From assembly GCA_948567375.1 (NCBI GenBank), contig OX419758.1:41049001-41113000 (forward strand): a stretch of DNA of 64,000 nucleotides. Direction: 5' to 3'. Positions within the stretch are counted from its first letter, which is position 1; each line of letters begins with the position of its first letter. Below the pieces are notes generated by a model that was not told where the DNA came from, ran no database searches, and saw only the letters and a program-made list of their open reading frames with translations. The translations under genes were made by a program, and so were the position numbers. This document shows positions 39,886 to 52,149 of this stretch, piece after piece. Source of the stretch: Lunularia cruciata (lineage: Eukaryota; Streptophyta; Marchantiopsida; Lunulariales; Lunulariaceae).

Positions 39886-42596
39886 ATGATAACAGTTCCG
39901 GAAGACGAGGTTGAGAGGTTTCGGACATTTCTCCTGTTTCTAGGACTTGATCAATCGACTACCTTGCGGACGATATGTTCCTGGACATTTTTCGTCATAT
40001 TTTCTGTTGCAGTTCCTGTGATTCATGCTGTTTGCGTCTCCTGCGACAAATGCGAAAACGCCAAGAGTCGTTCGTTTCACCTTCTGGTGGAATTTTCTGA
40101 ATCTGCCCTTGCAGCTGTCTCGTTTCTTTGTCTTTCCAACGTCATACGTAAGTTCGGACTCCGGAAGGTTTTGTTCCTGGACAAAGTCTCAGATGATTCG
40201 ATCGATGTTCGTCGCAACTATGAAACCGAGCTTAACGTGCGTACTACTCACTCACAGTACTTGTAAAAGAAATGTAGAGATCTGTTGAGCTTCTGTTTTG
40301 ACTCTTCTCTTGCGATATGTAGACACACTTCCCGCCTGTCCGGATATTCGGTGAAGGCTAAATTTGGGACTGTGCATATGTTGACCGAAAACCTATAACT
40401 ATATGTCTTGAGTCGTATTTGTGAAGCATTAGGGATTGCAATTCAGCTGCCTAAAACAGAGCATTTGGGAGAGGAATTTTGTCTACACCCAATCTCGTGC
40501 AATAATCGATTGTGACTGTAAATTCACTTGCTATAGTGTTGTTTCCCGACTGTTACGTTGCTTGCTTCGTTATTTGTGTTTACTGACATCTGAGCTTACT
40601 GTCGTTTTTCTGTAATTTGCAGAATTGCTTCAAGTTGCTGGGGTGGATCCTCTTTCCTTGCATTGTAGTTGAACTGCTTTATCAAGTCTGGTCGTACCAT
40701 CACTTCTCGTTATCGATAGACTTGCCATACTTCTCCAAAGATCCCCTCTTCAATAATTTTCTGTGTTTTGGGACAGTTTTGGGATGGTTGTACAAGTCCG
40801 TGGTGTTTCTCTGCGTCTGCGTAATCTTCAAGTTAATGTGTTCCCTTCAAATATTGCGGCTCCAGGGATACATAAAGCTTCTGGAAGAAACAACTGATGT
40901 GGTCGTTATTCTTCAAGAACACCTTCGGATACGGGAGCAGTTGTCTATTATAAGCCATAGATTCAGAGTATTTATCGTCCTATCAATGTTGATGATCACG
41001 TGCAGTCAGCTGTATTCTCTCTTCGTCCTCTCTGATTCACGCTACGACGTCAACTTTGTGACAGCCGGGGATCTTCTGGTAAGAACTTACCCAACAATGT
41101 CACTTTTCCATCCAATACCTTCATTCGCTCCGTCGTCATATCAACCACCACCCAAGCACCGTTAATCAAGCTCTTGTGACAGTGCGTACTGCCCAAACAG
41201 ACTCTACAAAGAAATACCGAGCCAAATAGTTGCCATTCAATATGTGTATCTATCCTGATATCTGGCTTTATTTGATGTTTGAGCATGGAAAGAAAGCAAC
41301 TGCTTTTAGAAAGGTGGAACTTCAAGAAATAAAATATTAAAATTTATTGCATCTTTATTTTCATAGGTGGGTGCAAATTCTCCGAACGGCTTCAGCTCCC
41401 ACTACTCATATGTCATTATTTTACTGTGGATCCGGAATGTGGCTGATAGGTATGCTCGGTGGTCCAGCTAAGTGGGTTCGTGATCTGTCTTTATGGAGCA
41501 GTGAAAATTACTCACAGGGCACAGGAGATCAAGTCAGTTGTGACCCAGTGGCACGCCATTATCACCTGCAATTGCAAGCCCTCGACGCCTGCCGGTGAGC
41601 CCGCAATAGACCCTCAAGGAAACGCACACCTCCTAGATTTTGGAAGAACCAGTGATTTGGAAGCATCCATAAATTTGACGAGGAGGCCTCCATCACAATC
41701 TATCCAGAATTTTGAGGATTTTCACAGACGGCAAGCTTTCGGTATGACGATAATCGTCGCCTTTCTTTAATACCATGAATGTGTTTATTGTAACTCAGTA
41801 AATCATGTGATTAGCAAAAAGGAGAAAGTTTTGTACCTTGTAAACGTTGCGACACACCAAAAGGTAAACAGACGAGCATAAAATTACCGAATGAAACAGC
41901 TGGATTATAGAGGAGAGTGGTACATAGAATTAGATGTTGATAAGTATCAGCTCGGTTTTACCGGCAGTGTGCATCTTAAAGAATTTCTCGACGAGTATGA
42001 AATGCAAGACATTCGTGCAACCAGCCAAACTGTACTTCTCTGAAGCGGAGGATGCAAAGTACTTCATGCACACCTCAACTTCTCTCTTGTGTTCCTTATA
42101 TATATATTTCAGTCGTTTGCTTCCCAGCGGAACAGGGAGCAGCAAAAATGTCAGACAGTGTTTTAGTGGTCCTGAGGAACTAGCCGGAGAGTCATGCACA
42201 TTGCTACCTTTATTTAGTGAAATAGGGTATCCTTTCTACTCTGGTCTCGAGCCTCGAGTATCTCTCTGGCACAGCAACGGCAAGCACTACATTAGTGTGC
42301 AATGAATGTACAACGTGTGATACCGAATTGAAAGAACTCTCTCATTGATCTTATGGTTTAACGTGCGTTGCATTCATTTCTTTTAATGCAGGAGAATCTC
42401 GAACCATCATCTTCTCATTCAAAGAGCTAACTTTGCATTTTACTCGTTGTGGCATGCAGTGTATTACCTACAGAATTCGAAGCCAGGCATTTCTCTCTTT
42501 GGCTACGTACTGGACCGGGGCTTTCTTTACGCGGTGTTTGGTATTGAGTTAACTCTGTCCTTGTTTATACTAGGAGAAACAGTATTATCAGATTAG
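39886..42596 (+). CDS. DUF3537 seven-transmembrane protein (plant gustatory-receptor-like, GRL)
   Basis: Plant DUF3537 proteins are distant relatives of insect gustatory/odorant receptors by predicted fold; their role in plants is unsettled. Four exons join in frame: 39886-40236, 40623-41078, 41468-41741, 42460-42596 (405 residues, usual length), all GT-AG. Family landmarks are an N-terminal LFLGLDQSTTLR, a CVSCDKC pair after helix 1, SFLCLSNVIRKFGLRKVLFLD after helix 2, LQILRLQ and EHLRIREQLSIISHRFRVF in the middle, KITHRAQEIKSVVTQWH after the sixth helix, and a C-terminal ISLFGYVLDRGFLYAVFGIE helix. Hydrophobic helices lie at about residues 29-51, 68-86, 121-140, 160-180, 232-252, 270-285 and 370-395. 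No defect seen; intron 3 is 718 bp. Confidence 0.93.
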
Positions 42597-43839
42597 TTCT
42601 CAAGAGCGATGATGACCCCAGACCCTATGTTGAGAATATGCGGGACATTCATGTTCAACAATTGGTGTCTATAGTGCCATTAAGTTGGTAGAAACAGATG
42701 TGAACCTAACAGCTGTGTACACATGTAGATAATTCTTTTGTTCATACCTCATTAGTTACAATTTCATGTACAGAACGGAAAGAAATGATTGTTTCCTTTC
42801 GACAGTTGAGAAATTAAAGCATATGCTTGCAACTGTCTCCATTGTATATATAGCCGTCTATCAGTAAAGGGAACCGAACAAGAACAAGAGCCTATCTCAT
42901 TCTTCGGTTTAGCTTGTCCTTTGGTTTCCTCGTGACAAGATCACCTCAAGTTCGAAAGATCTTTGCGCGCTTTAATGCTTTAGTTCATTGCGCGATGAAG
43001 GTAAGATAATTCATGGAAGTTGTGTAAATGAGATGTATTTCTAGTAATTTACGGGCCTAGCTTCAGATATCGAGGTTCCAGAGTATGCGCTGGCTCTTCC
43101 AATTTGACGTTGTCTCCTGGGTGTAGTTGGATTTCTTTTGTTCTATGTTGCAAAGTCAAAACGAGCCAAAGTTGGCTGGTCTAGTCCTGAGCATATATCT
43201 AGTGGATTAGAAGAGACGCGTCTTACGTTTCGATAAAGACGGCGCAAAGAGGGAATCTAATGTGGTGTTCAATGGTCAAGAAGAATCAACACCGATTTTG
43301 CAGTATCTTTTTCGTAGGGTTAAGGTGTAGAACTTTGTCTCTTTCTTTGGAATTTCATAGCTCAAATGAGTAGTTCCAAAATGAAATGCACACCGTTCCA
43401 ATTTGAGATGGAGATGGTAGACCGCGGCCAAGAGGAGTTTTGATCTCACAAACAGGGCGTCTAATCATTTCTGTGCACCAAGAGTGGAGTGAGTTCCTTT
43501 TAGGGGATCTAGTCAGGGAGCGAATAATCGACTATCTTCACACATGGTTCCACACCTAGGGGGCGAGAATGGGATCTCCAACTCTACAGACACATTGAGC
43601 GGTCATCTCTTTATTGTTTTCCATCTGGCATTGTCTCTATATTATATAAAATTTCACTTCTCTCTTTATTGTGAATTTGGCATCGCGTTGTGTTTGGCAT
43701 TTGGAAGTTTTTATAGGCGCATCCGGCGTTTGGAAGTTTATAGTAAATGAAGTATTGTTTAGACGTAGTAAAGTTTCTCATTATTACACGGTATAGTGTT
43801 TCTCATGGTGCAATAAAGTGTATAGTGTATATTTCACTT
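42597..43839. other. Downstream of the DUF3537 gene
   Basis: Probable 3' UTR followed by spacer. No further exon, repeat or RNA gene was recognised. Confidence 0.4.
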
Positions 43840-44360
43840 GGAACAAGCTATGGTATACATCGCATAGAACATGAGTTTAGGGTAGAACTGCAGACAACAT
43901 GAATTAGGACACAATTGTATAGTGATTGTGAGGGCACGGAAAGTGTATGCTGCACATGGAGGGAAAGTTGGAACGCGTTGGAGATGACATGAGTTAGTAT
44001 GTATTAGAGATGACAAGAGTTAGTATGCATAGTGCAAGTATTGGAAATGATATTAGTTAGCATGCATTGGAGATGACATGTTGATTATATATCATGGACA
44101 ACATGAGTTAGGGTAGAATTGGATATAGTGTTTATGATGGTACGGGACAGTGTATGTTGCGTTTGGATGGTAAGTGGGATGTACTGGAGTTAGTATGCAT
44201 TGGACATGACACAACGAAGTAGTATATATGTAATGGAGATGACACAAATTAGTATACATTGGAAATAACATAAGTAAGTATATATCTGGATAGGGTAAGT
44301 ATGCATTGGACTCGAGTTAGTATACATCGGAGATGACATGAGTTAAGGTAAATTTGTAGA
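43840..44360. repeat. Degenerate tandem repeats, about 30-bp unit
   Basis: The phrase GGAGATGACATGAGTTAGTA, with variants, recurs about ten times (for example near 43980, 44005, 44072, 44230 and 44330). Spacing is irregular, suggesting an old minisatellite. Confidence 0.6.
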
Positions 44361-44439
44361 TGGTTTTAGACAATCACCAAGTGACAATAGCCAATGCCGT
44401 GTTATTGATTCCTTACCGATTCTCTACGCCATACAGTTT

Positions 44440-44665
44440 TGAAAGAGCTGATTACCTATCTAATTTGAGAGATTGAGTTTTGGAAGGGGTGATTACCTAT
44501 CCAATTTGGGAGAAGTGATTACCAATACTAGATGGGCAGCAAGCAAAACCAAAGTAACGAGGGTTTTAACGTATAAGTTTAAGGGTATGCAGTGATGCAC
44601 TTTTGAAAGGGTGATTATCCATTTAATTTGGGAGAAGGTGATTACATATCCACTAAATTGGTGGC
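44440..44665. repeat. Degenerate repeats of GTGATTACCTATCCAATTTG
   Basis: Four variants of this phrase, each followed by GGGAGAA or similar, lie near 44449, 44489, 44611 and 44638. They are separate from the preceding minisatellite. Confidence 0.55.
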
Positions 44666-45835
44666 GAACGGAGCTACAATAGCTAGGGTTTTCAAGTATA
44701 GTGATATACAATGAGATTACCTCGTTGTTCCTAACTATGAATACAATGTTAAACACGCGTGTGTAGGGATTGTGCTAAAGTTTACCGTAGTAAACTATTG
44801 AGGGTGTTATTTTGTAGCATTCTTATTTACACAACGATTAACGTATCCATTTGTCTCTTTTGGAGTGTGCCTGTTTGAACAGCGATTAAGGGTGTCCGTT
44901 GCTCTACCAAAAACAATGACTCGTACAATACAGAGAACAGCAAATGCTTCTTTGGAATGCTTGTACGTATTTATCATTTCCACTATTTTCTTATTCTGAT
45001 ATATGTTAAAAGAAAACATGAAGTTCAATAATCAATATACTCACGAGGATTAGCTTCCATGGACCCATTCGTTCCACTGTGCACCTCTTCAAATTCAAAT
45101 GTACCTCTACTCTTCCCAACTTCCCATAAGTGAAGATCTTCGCTTCACAGCACGCGCGCCGAATATGCAAGTATTCTTTTGGTAGTCCGGTAACTTCCGG
45201 GAGACTGTCAGTCAGTATTCTAGTCTTAGCTCGAACTTCCAACGTATGTACCGAATGAATATGCACCGGGGTGACTTTTCTGGGGACACTCGTCTTGAGG
45301 ATAGAAACCGTGTTGAGGAACAGAAGGAATGTTTACATTCTAAGACCCCGGCGACAGCCATTACGTGTTCTGCTGGAGAAGTTAGAAAGTCCTGATGGTG
45401 TTAGTTTATGCACTTTTAGAGCATAGTTCGCACTGGAGATCTTTTAGTATGTGCACGCCGCTGAGTGATTTTTCTCCAATTGAGAGAGAGATATATAATT
45501 CAGCTTGAGTTTCAACTTTGAGTTTATCTCCACGAAAATGTAGAGATGATCTGACAGGCAGCAAGACTCAGTCATCAAATGATATTGCGCTTGCTTTGAA
45601 AAGGCGTTGTTATTAATTGTCCTATTGAAGGACATTTGATTTGGGGTCGTGCAAACCCAACTCAACGGTTGCGGTGTACATGTACGAGCGCTGTCGAAAT
45701 TGGAAACACAAGTTCCTAATTTCTTCTAAGGGCTAATTATGTACAGAGATAGGCTGACTGGGTGTTAACAATATAGCTAAAATGTTTGCATTAATCTGTT
45801 CAATTATGTATAGCATTCAGCTATGCTCTAATAGT
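44666..45835. other. Spacer before the copia element
   Basis: Minus-strand frames at 45006-45266 and 45444-45665 look protein-like in composition but have no recognised motif. Nothing else is seen. Confidence 0.35.
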
Positions 45836-46026
45836 TGTATGCTTTCTATATATATATAGAAAACATGGTGTTTAAGTACATATCTTTCATAGAGAAATAG
45901 AGAGGACGGATGTGATGAGTTTAATTGGAAGTGATGTGTAGTTGCAATAATCTAAGGAGCGACGCGCAAAGCTGAGGCGCTCCTAGTGCCACGCTATCCC
46001 GTGCCACATGGCAGCAGTGCACAACA
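45836..46026 (-). repeat. 3' LTR of the copia element
   Basis: On the minus strand it runs from TGTTGTGCAC to AAGCATACA. It aligns with 52150-52336 with modest divergence (for example CGCGC versus CACAT near 45965) and retains more CpG than its partner. Confidence 0.85.
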
Positions 46027-46096
46027 ACCCCCACGACCGGACAGCACGGTCTGAGGAAAATAAACAGAATCTAACAAGGAAAATAGGTAACAATAG

Positions 46097-46440
46097 TTAT
46101 AGTCTGTTGAGTCTGTTCTTGCGGTGGGTCCACAACTTGTAGGATGCAGGTGACGAGACGAAGCTGGTAGTGTCGGGCACCAAGTATGAATCTATCACTG
46201 GGGAAGAAAAGTCGAGAGGAATTCGGATCTTGCGTTTTGTTGGCAATTTGTAGGATGCAGGTGATGAGACGAAGTTGTGAGTGTCGGGCACCGAGTATGA
46301 AGCGATCGCTGGGGAAGAAAAGTCGAGACGAATTCTGTTCTTGCGTTTTGATGGCAACTTGTAGGATGCCGGTGATTAGACGAAGATATTAGGGTCGGGC
46401 ACCAAGTATGAAGCTATCAGCGGGGAAGAGAGGAATTCTG
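46097..46440 (-). repeat. 111-bp minisatellite with in-frame coding potential
   Basis: Three copies at a spacing of exactly 111 bp (phase marker CTTGTAGG at 46136, 46247 and 46358), the last partial. Because 111 is divisible by three, the minus strand encodes a repeated 37-residue unit containing LDFSSP, SYSVPDT and SSPASYKL, uninterrupted from 46357 to 46097. It lies between the copia RNase H end and the 3' LTR, in the same sense as the element. It may be the tail of an extra ORF. Confidence 0.8.
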
Positions 46441-46879
46441 AAACTAAGAGAACAGTGCCACACACGGAAGTTTGAAACTGGAGTTAGGGAAGTATCACTC
46501 GTGTGAGAAGTAGGCAGAAGCAAGAAGACTAAACGGACACTGAAGCTGTAGATCGAGTATTAAAGGAAGGTGTTATAGATGAAAGTGTAAGAAATGGACA
46601 GGAAATCAAAGAAACAAGGCTAGACACTTTTCTTTTAAAGACTAGGAACAAGAAGAGTAGATGCATGAGAGAATAGTGCTGCACATAGAAGCTCTTGGTG
46701 TGGATGATGATGCCCTGGTAGCAGTAGTTGAGATGCGTGTGATGTGATTTTATAAATGGTAGTAGTTAAAGGCATTGGATCAAGATGCATGTGAGAGAGA
46801 CTTTAGGGTTTTCAAGAAGAGAGATTTCAATTGATAGTGTGAACATTATGAGCATGCTAGGGGGTGGAGACCAATTTGT
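46441..46879. other. 3' internal region of the copia element
   Basis: Between the minisatellite and the pol 3' end. No domain was recognised. Confidence 0.4.
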
Positions 46880-47033
46880 GCACAGAGTTTAGAGTTGTGC
46901 GGGTCCGGGAAGGACTTTGGTGAGAGTGTCAGCTACATTGTTGATAGTAGGGATTGGAACAAGGTAGACAATGCCCTTGGTACCAATGTCTTTGATGTAG
47001 TGGTGTCTAATATTGATGTGCTTTATTTTAGTC
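46880..47033 (-). pseudogene. End of copia RNase H
   Basis: On the minus strand it reads TKIKHINIRHHYIKD, then NNVADTLTKVLPGPAQL and a stop. This is the standard C-terminus of copia RNase H (K-H-I-D-I-R-H-H ... N-x-A-D-x-L-T-K-x-L). It is separated from the rest of RNase H by the inserted solo LTR. Confidence 0.8.
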
Positions 47034-47395
47034 TGTGAGCCGGCCTGTCTTTCACTCAAAATGAACCTCTTATGGTTGGTAAGGTAGCATACTATGGACT
47101 AAGAAGGCAAAGAACCTAAACTCCATCACACTCCTCCATGGCTAAAACTCGAAGGCACCTCCAAGACTCAAGTAAGTATTAATAACTAGAGAATTCAATA
47201 AGAGAGAGATAACAGTAAATGAAAGGATGATGAGTACCTCTTACCCCTAGTTTACACTATGGATTAAGAAGGCAAAGAACCTAAAATCCATCACACTCTT
47301 CCATGGCTAAACCTCGAAGGCACCTCAAGTAAGTTTAATCACTAGAGAATTCAATAAGAGAGAGATAATTGTAAATGAAAGGATGATGAGTACCT

Positions 47396-47455
47396 TTTAC
47401 CACTAGTTTATATGCTTTACCACTAGTTTATATGCTTTACCACTAGTTTATATGC
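47396..47455. repeat. 20-bp unit, three perfect copies
   Basis: TTTACCACTAGTTTATATGC is repeated three times head to tail without a mismatch, within the solo LTR. Confidence 0.97.
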
Positions 47456-47888
47456 TTGTGAAAAAGTTATACACCAAAATTATTAATTTCTGGAGTAACT
47501 CAAGTTATTAGGTTATAGTCATATAAAGTCAAAAAATCTAAAGAAATATTTAAGCATATAAGAATAATCCTCTGGGTAGTGGATCTTATCTTCACCTACC
47601 AACTAAGTCAAGAATTCATTCACATGGGCTATTCTTGGACTATAGAAAAGTCAAACACCAATAAAGCTTGTGGACTCCAAGAATTCTCAACTCTTTCCTC
47701 AAATTAAAACAATTAAAATTAAAACCAAGTGAATACAGTTGAAGACATAGTGGTGCTCATTCTTTCCCTTCCTCTAGGATATGGTCACCTTTATCTTAGC
47801 TAGGACTAACTCTAATTATTTATGACTAATATATAAGCTTAGATAAACGCGATATAGGTAATGTTTCTCCACTACTTGTAATACCAAA

Positions 47889-47930
47889 CTTAATATCCAT
47901 ATAGAGTGTATACTCTATATGGATATTAAG
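47889..47930. repeat. Perfect hairpin, 19-bp stem
   Basis: CTTAATATCCATATAGAGT (47889-47907) and its exact complement (47912-47930) are separated by GTAT. Related LTRs have only one arm here, so the second arm is new in this copy. Confidence 0.95.
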
Positions 47931-47947
47931 CACCTATGGGTATTACA

Positions 47948-50900
47948 AGTTGAGGTGACTATGTTGGTGTTGGAAGCTATGGTGGTAGCACTGTGGCTAT
48001 TAACTTGGATGACTTTAAGGCCTACAAATTTAGTGATAGATGCAATGATGTTTTCTGCCCATGTAGCTTCACAACATGCTACGGCAAGTGCATAATATTC
48101 TACTTCCATTGTTGATAGAGCAACTGCTGATTGTTTCTTAGATAACCATATGACTACGGTGTCATTAAGCAATAAAATGACTCTTGTATAGGATTTGAAG
48201 GATGAATACTAATTTTCACAATCTGTATCAACATACTCAACCAAGGTGAGCTCACTATTGGATGTCGGGTAGACAAGGCATTGATCAATTGTACAAAACA
48301 AGGTAGCGGCAAATGTGTTTGAGTGTTGCACAATAGTGTCAATTAGGTGAGATGAGTGTTATGCAAGGAGAGGAAGGCTATGAACTATATTTGATCGTGT
48401 GAAAATTGCAGCATATTTTAGTTTGCAAAGAATCACAAACTCCACTTTTAATTAGTCCAATCTTTTTCACAAATAAACCATCCTTTTTAAGGTTTATGTG
48501 TTTCATAATGTTTTTTATTAAATAGAATTATATTAAAATGATAAAGTTTTATTTATTTATTATTATTTTTACCATAGTGGCATATCTTCTAAATTTGAGT
48601 AATTTTTATAAAAAGATAGCTGTCAAATGGATGCATGTTTGGGTTTCTACTTCTGTAAGTTGATGACTACTGTAAGTTGTGTTACAAGTGAAAGGGAAGT
48701 GCAAACAAGATTTTCATTAGAGATTGGCCCAAGAGAGTACACATTTTGAGGTAGCTAGGTGTAATTGCAATGTTGTTGTTTGTCATACCAAATTATTTCA
48801 AGACCAAAGTTGAAATCGTATACGACCAAACTTTTTTACCTAAAAAGTAGCAATGAGTAGGTTCTTGATTTTTGCAAGTAAGGTTGATGAAGCGGCGACA
48901 AGGAGAATGTTGTCCATGTAGAGGATGAGATGCAACCTTTGACCTTTGACAATGATGTGAAATAGACATTTGTCATAAGGTGAGGTTGAAAAACCCATAG
49001 CTTGTAGGTGCATTGCGAGGGTCTTGAACCACTTGTGGCCTGATTGATGTAGGCAGTGTAATGCTCTTTGGGGTTTCCAAATGGTGCTAGGTGTGGCATA
49101 GCCTGGTGGTGGCTCAAGATAGACATCATGTTTGAGTATTCAATTCACATGGTAACATCAAGTTGCTCAATGAGTAGTATTTTGTTCAGGTATGCCGTTG
49201 TGTTGCAACAAAGCCCAACATGATGCAAATTGTTGCCATAGTAGCGATTGGTGGAAAGGTTGTCCAACAATCAATTTCAATGACTTGAGTATAGCCTTGA
49301 ATCATTCAATGACACCTTATGCATCAATTTTGACTTTGAAGACACACTTGGAGTGTGTCATATTTGCAGAAGGTGGCAAGTTGGTACGTGGCATTTTGGT
49401 GAATACATTCATGCTGAGAAGAGCATTATATTCCGCTTACATGGTTTTGCCCCACCAGGTTGCATCAATGCTATAGAGGGCTACAACATATTGGCAGGGT
49501 GTGATATCAAGTTAGTAGTATCATCTACAAATAGGTCATGATTTGAGGTTGTAGTAGCAACATGATCCAATTCTAGGTACCAAGTAAATCTTCATAAAAC
49601 AATAGGATTTGTAGTTGGTGTTGGTGCTAGGTGTGATCCTGTAGTTGTGTGTATGCTTGTCTTAGGCATATGTAGCCTATCTAAAGTTGTATGTTCAAGA
49701 CCATCATCAAATAAGCCATAATCATTAGTTAGATTAGTATCAACCTCAATGGCTATAGGTTGTGGTGTGGAGTGTTCCACAAAACAAGCATATCACAAGC
49801 ATAGCCATTTTCTAGACTCAAGAAGGTAGAATATATATCCACTAGTGCCATACCCAGTATTGACACCTTTGATTGCTTGTGAGTCAAATTTACCCAAGCC
49901 GAGTCATTAAGGATGAAGGTGTTGCATCCCCAAATTCAAAGGTGTTCTAAGTTTGGCTTTAGGCCACTCCAAGCTTCCCACAATATGCACCCATAAGTGT
50001 GAACTTAGAATTCTGTTTAGTAGGTGTGCAATTGTTAGGATGGCACTTTCCCAATACCCAATGTGCTATTTTTTTGTTTGCATCATAGCTTGTGCACTTT
50101 CAACAAATGTGTAGATGGCTCTCTAAGCAACACCATTGAGTTCAAGCAAGCAAGGAGGAGGTATTTCCTTGGTAATCCCGTATTCATGTACCATTCATCA
50201 ACAATAGAGTTGATAAATTTACTACCTCTATTTATGCATAGAGTTTCAAATGGCAACTTGAAGATGTCTCCATCTTGTTGCAATATACCTTAAATATTTA
50301 CAATTCATCTGATTTTGTGTTTCAAGGGCACAACATCCACTATATGTGTGAACTCATCAACAATGACAAAGAAGTAGAGATACCTTTGGAATATTTAATG
50401 TGCATGGGACTGGCTAAATCTGTATGGATGCATCCTAATTTTGTTGTGCCCATATTTGAGATACCATGGGTATTAAGGAAGTGTAATTGATGTGACTTAG
50501 CAAGTTTTCAAGATTCATAAATTCCATCAGGTAAGTCTATGTATGGTAAGCCTATAGCCTATATATGTTGCACCAAGGTGTCCAAGGCGTTGGTGCTAGA
50601 GTGTTGCATTATTTGTAATGGAAATGGTATTGTGCTTTGAGGGATAGAAAATTGAACCATCATGTTATAGAGATGATCAACCACCTTGGCTAGGGCAAGG
50701 GTGTACACATAGAAAAATTTCCCTCAAAGGAAGCCCAAGCTTCAACAATACCAAGTCCTTGAATATAAAATAGTGTTATGCCTAGGTCAAGGCAGAGTAA
50801 GCATTCTTGGAAGGCAATAATTTGTCCAATAGTAGTGCATACACAAAGTGTGCTAATACCAATGGCATGTGTAGTATGGAATCTCCAGATGACAGAATTA

Positions 50901-51960
50901 GTGGTGGTAAGTGCCTTGTAGTTGTGGAGTGCAACACCATCATTAGTAATATGACAAGTTGCACCGTAGTCAAGAACAAGGCTGCCAAGACCATTGTGCA
51001 ATGCAGGAGACATGCCTAATAGCAACCATTTGTGGTCATGGAAGGAGGATGATAGATCATCCATTGATGAAGTCTATGTTGCTATGGCAACTACAATAGG
51101 CTGGACTTGGTCTTGCATGCAATTGATTGATTGATTGATTGATACGGGTGAGTCTAAGCGGCTCCATGTTGTGGTGTTCTTTAGGGCAAAATAGTTTGTG
51201 AACTATGACAAGGATGTCCTTGGGCAAATCCTAATCTACTATAGCAAGCTCCTTAGATGGCCTCTCTTGACATGGTATTCGTAGGTAACTTCTATTTTGC
51301 TCTGTTATGGTTGATGTGGTGCTGCAACAAAAGCTGATTTAGGTTTTTCATCTGGCCAGTTTTGCATCTTGTTGGCATGGAGTTCCTTAGTATGGAGTGC
51401 CACTTCAACATTGGCCACCTTCAAGCCACCAGTCCCTATAGCAGCAATAAGAGTCATGACAAGAGGTAAGTACTATGTTGTCAATAATGTACTAAGTAAT
51501 GTTGTAGCATGGGCATCTTTATCAACATCTACATTGACCATTTCTAGTCCATTGGCAAGCTCATGAGATTGAGCAATGAACACTAAAAGAGTTTCTTCAT
51601 TGCATAGTTTGAGTGTACTAAATTCCTTGAGGAGTACAATCTTCTTTTTTTTGCAATCTTTTGCTCAAATTTTTCTACAACTTTTTCCCACATTTCTTGG
51701 CTGTCTTCTAGGGCAATCAGATCAAGAGCTATTGTAGGTGATATATTCAATACACAAACAATGATACATTCAATTTTCACAGGTGCTTTGGGATCCTCTT
51801 TGCCCCAAGAATTTTGGAGTTTATTAAGTTTAGTAGTAGATATTGCAATATCCAAGGACTTTGATGCTCTTGAGGTAACACTTTATAGGCCTTAGGCATG
51901 TAGGATGAGCTCAGAATGATATTTACAGATGGGCTAATTTTCTACACTAGTCAAGGGATA
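47948..51960 (-). pseudogene. Copia polyprotein remnant (gag to RNase H)
   Basis: Minus-strand order: gag near 51960-51580, with DLIALEDSQEMWEKVVEKFE and a region typical of copia UBN2-type gag; protease near 51060-50880, with LDYGATCHITND (DSGA to DYGA); integrase near 50480-49800, with INRGSKFINSIV (expected TDRGGEF); reverse transcriptase near 49500-48300, where two frames give QSGHKWFKTLAMHLQAMGFS and LILYMDNILL (YVDD to YMDN); RNase H 48172-47948, with KKQSAVALSTMEVEYYALA. All segments carry stops, frameshifts or catalytic changes, so the copy is dead. Confidence 0.82.
51119..51143. repeat. (GATT)n microsatellite
   Basis: Five to six copies of GATT inside the copia gag-protease spacer. 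Confidence 0.85.
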
Positions 51961-52149
51961 GACATGATATATATTTTGGGGTATTGATGTTGTGTTAGCC
52001 ATGGTACTAATACCAATTTTTTTTTAAAGGAAAGATGTGTGTGCAAGTTTTGAACTATATGCATGCATGCAATGTAGGCAAGGAAATGTAGAAGTAGAGT
52101 GGAAGCTTAGCATGGGCCCATAACCTGATGCAAGCTATGCTCTAATAGT

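Larger units (their letters stand above)
47034..47947 (-). repeat. Solo LTR of the inner-gypsy family, enlarged by an internal duplication
   Basis: The minus strand runs from TGTAATACCC to GGCTCACA and matches the LTR family at 9861 and 4955, but it is 914 bp long. The growth comes from a ~165-bp tandem duplication (47093-47257 and 47258 to about 47410), a 20-bp unit repeated three times (47396-47455) and a perfect hairpin near its 5' end (47889-47930). It interrupts copia RNase H. Confidence 0.8.

Noticed and set aside
40025-40288. Overlapping open frame within exon 1 of the DUF3537 gene
   Set aside because: Shadow frame: the protein landmarks and splice joins support the other frame.
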